In this document: positions 6,093 to 6,852 of the stretch, piece by piece
Numbering within the stretch: position 1 is the first letter of the stretch
Layout of the letters: each line of letters begins with the position of its first letter
From: Pseudomonadales bacterium
Lineage (GTDB): Bacteria; Pseudomonadota; Gammaproteobacteria; Steroidobacterales; Steroidobacteraceae
DNA: 6,852 nt
Assembly (NCBI GenBank): GCA_020442965.1
Contig: JAGRJB010000159.1
Coordinates: forward strand, 1 to 6,852
Direction of reading: 5' to 3'
Notes under the pieces: generated by a model
Databases searched by the model: none
What the model was told of the DNA's origin: nothing
The model's input: the letters and a program-made list of their open reading frames with translations, nothing else
Program-made: the position numbers and the translations under genes

Positions 6093-6852
6093 CTAGTCGG
6101 CCTCGTTGCGCCCGAGGCGCTCGGCCTGTGATTCCAGCAGCTCCCAGCGAGCCAGCTTGTCGGTCAGTAGCGCTTCGATGTCGAGCACACGCGCCTGATC
6201 GCGGCGCATATCCTCGGGCGTGCAGCGATAGTAGTCAGCGTCGCTCATACGCTCTGCGAGTGCGCGCTGCTCACGCTCGAGTGCTTCGATCTCGGCGGGC
6301 AGTGCGTCGAGTTCGCGCCGGTCCTTGTAGCTCATACGGCGCTTGTCATTCGACGCCCGCGACCGGGCCGGTACCGTTGCGTCGGACTTGAGCCGGGTGT
6401 CGGTTGAACCCGCGCCGCCTTGCGCCAGCCAATCGGAATATCCGCCGACATACTCGCGCCAGTGACCGCCACCTTGGGCGACCAAGGATTGCGTCACGAC
6501 GTTGTCGAGAAAGCGTCGATCGTGCGTGACCAACAACAGGGTACCCGTATAGTCCTGCAACAGTTGCTCGAGCAGCTCGAGTGATTCGATGTCCAGATCG
6601 TTAGTGGGCTCATCGAGAACCAGCAGATTGGCGGGCGCGGCAAACAGGCGTGCCAGCAACAGTCGATTGCGCTCGCCGCCCGAGAGCATCTTGACCGGCG
6701 CCTGCGCGCGCCGGCTCGGGAACAGAAAATCCGCGAGGTAGCTCGTGATATGCCGCCGTGCGCCGCCCACTTCGACCCAATCGGAGCCCGGATTGACCGT
6801 CTCCGCGAGCGATCGCTCCGGGTCCAATTGCTCACGCAATTGATCGAAGTAG
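6093..6852 (-). CDS. uup: ABC-F family ATPase, Uup-like, C-terminal part (5' end outside window)
   Basis: The reverse-strand frame enters at the right edge and ends at TAG (6095-6093), giving about 252 residues of the second ATPase half. The visible start YFDQLREQLDP and SDWVEVGG are characteristic of Uup. Next come the ABC signature LSGGERNR (6686-6663), Walker B LLVLDEPTNDLD (about 6626-6591) and the switch histidine in LLVTHDR (His at 6524-6522). After a Ser/Lys/Arg-rich linker there is a helical C-terminal domain (KDRRELDALPAEIEALE and onward) with heptad-like spacing. This matches the coiled-coil domain that in E. coli Uup binds DNA. The full protein is usually about 635 residues, so the first ATPase domain and the second Walker A are missing only because the window ends. 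ABC-F proteins are soluble, without membrane segments. Uup is linked to transposon precise excision, branched DNA intermediates and ribosome function. An apparent start at TTG 6839 is internal. A related ABC-F paralogue (such as YheS) is the main alternative, but the motifs favour Uup. Confidence 0.88.
   Translation of the reverse strand, partial: YFDQLREQLDPERSLAETVNPGSDWVEVGGARRHITSYLADFLFPSRRAQAPVKMLSGGERNRLLLARLFAAPANLLVLDEPTNDLDIESLELLEQLLQDYTGTLLLVTHDRRFLDNVVTQSLVAQGGGHWREYVGGYSDWLAQGGAGSTDTRLKSDATVPARSRASNDKRRMSYKDRRELDALPAEIEALEREQRALAERMSDADYYRCTPEDMRRDQARVLDIEALLTDKLARWELLESQAERLGRNEAD

Noticed and set aside
6100..6118. Inverted repeat GCCTCG...CGAGGC near the alkyltransferase/uup border as a bidirectional terminator
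   Set aside because: The stem is only 6 bp with a 7-base loop, has no T-run on either side and lies within the uup coding end, so it is not a convincing terminator.
5186..6391. Long + strand open frame of about 400 codons across the alkyltransferase gene and the end of uup
   Set aside because: It is very rich in Arg, Ala and Gly with no recognisable domain, overlaps a clear gene on the same strand and a clear gene on the opposite strand, and is a GC-rich artefact.
1..6852. CRISPR array, tRNA, insertion sequence, phage or attachment-site signals
   Set aside because: No spaced direct repeats, tRNA-like cloverleaf, transposase code or terminal repeats were seen, and the window is almost wholly explained by six ordinary genes.

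Overview
The window is densely coding, GC-rich bacterial DNA with the character of a proteobacterial chromosome, most likely gammaproteobacterial. That placement rests on general similarity of the products (DUF1329, Uup, HTH-fused alkyltransferase) and is inference. There is no rRNA, tRNA, CRISPR array, transposase or phage gene. All genes look intact except the two cut by the window edges.

Left and centre (1-5178, + strand): a tightly packed run of four genes. They are the C-terminal end of a DUF1329 envelope protein, a secreted YCF48-like Asp-box beta-propeller protein, a 793-residue RND/MMPL-type inner-membrane transporter, and a group II PLP-dependent (aromatic-L-amino-acid type) decarboxylase. 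The DUF1329 gene and the propeller gene are 22 bp apart. The next two junctions are 4-bp stop/start overlaps (GTGA, then ATGA), which points to one translationally coupled operon. DUF1329, YCF48-like and RND genes recur together in Proteobacteria, often beside a DUF1302 gene that would lie left of this window. The likely joint role is moving a hydrophobic compound across the envelope. The decarboxylase coupled to the transporter is the most interesting point, because it suggests a possible link between an amine product or amino acid substrate and the transport system.

Right (5179-6852): after a 68-bp gap with no clear terminator comes a 280-residue fusion of an AraC-type helix-turn-helix domain and an O6-alkylguanine-DNA alkyltransferase. 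It is an Ada-like protein without the N-terminal zinc/methylphosphotriester domain. Three bases beyond its stop, on the opposite strand, ends an ABC-F ATPase of the Uup type whose N-terminal part lies outside the window.

Nothing here is clearly a new defence system or mobile element. The best candidate for something under-described is the DUF1329/propeller/RND/decarboxylase operon, whose substrate cannot be read from the sequence.
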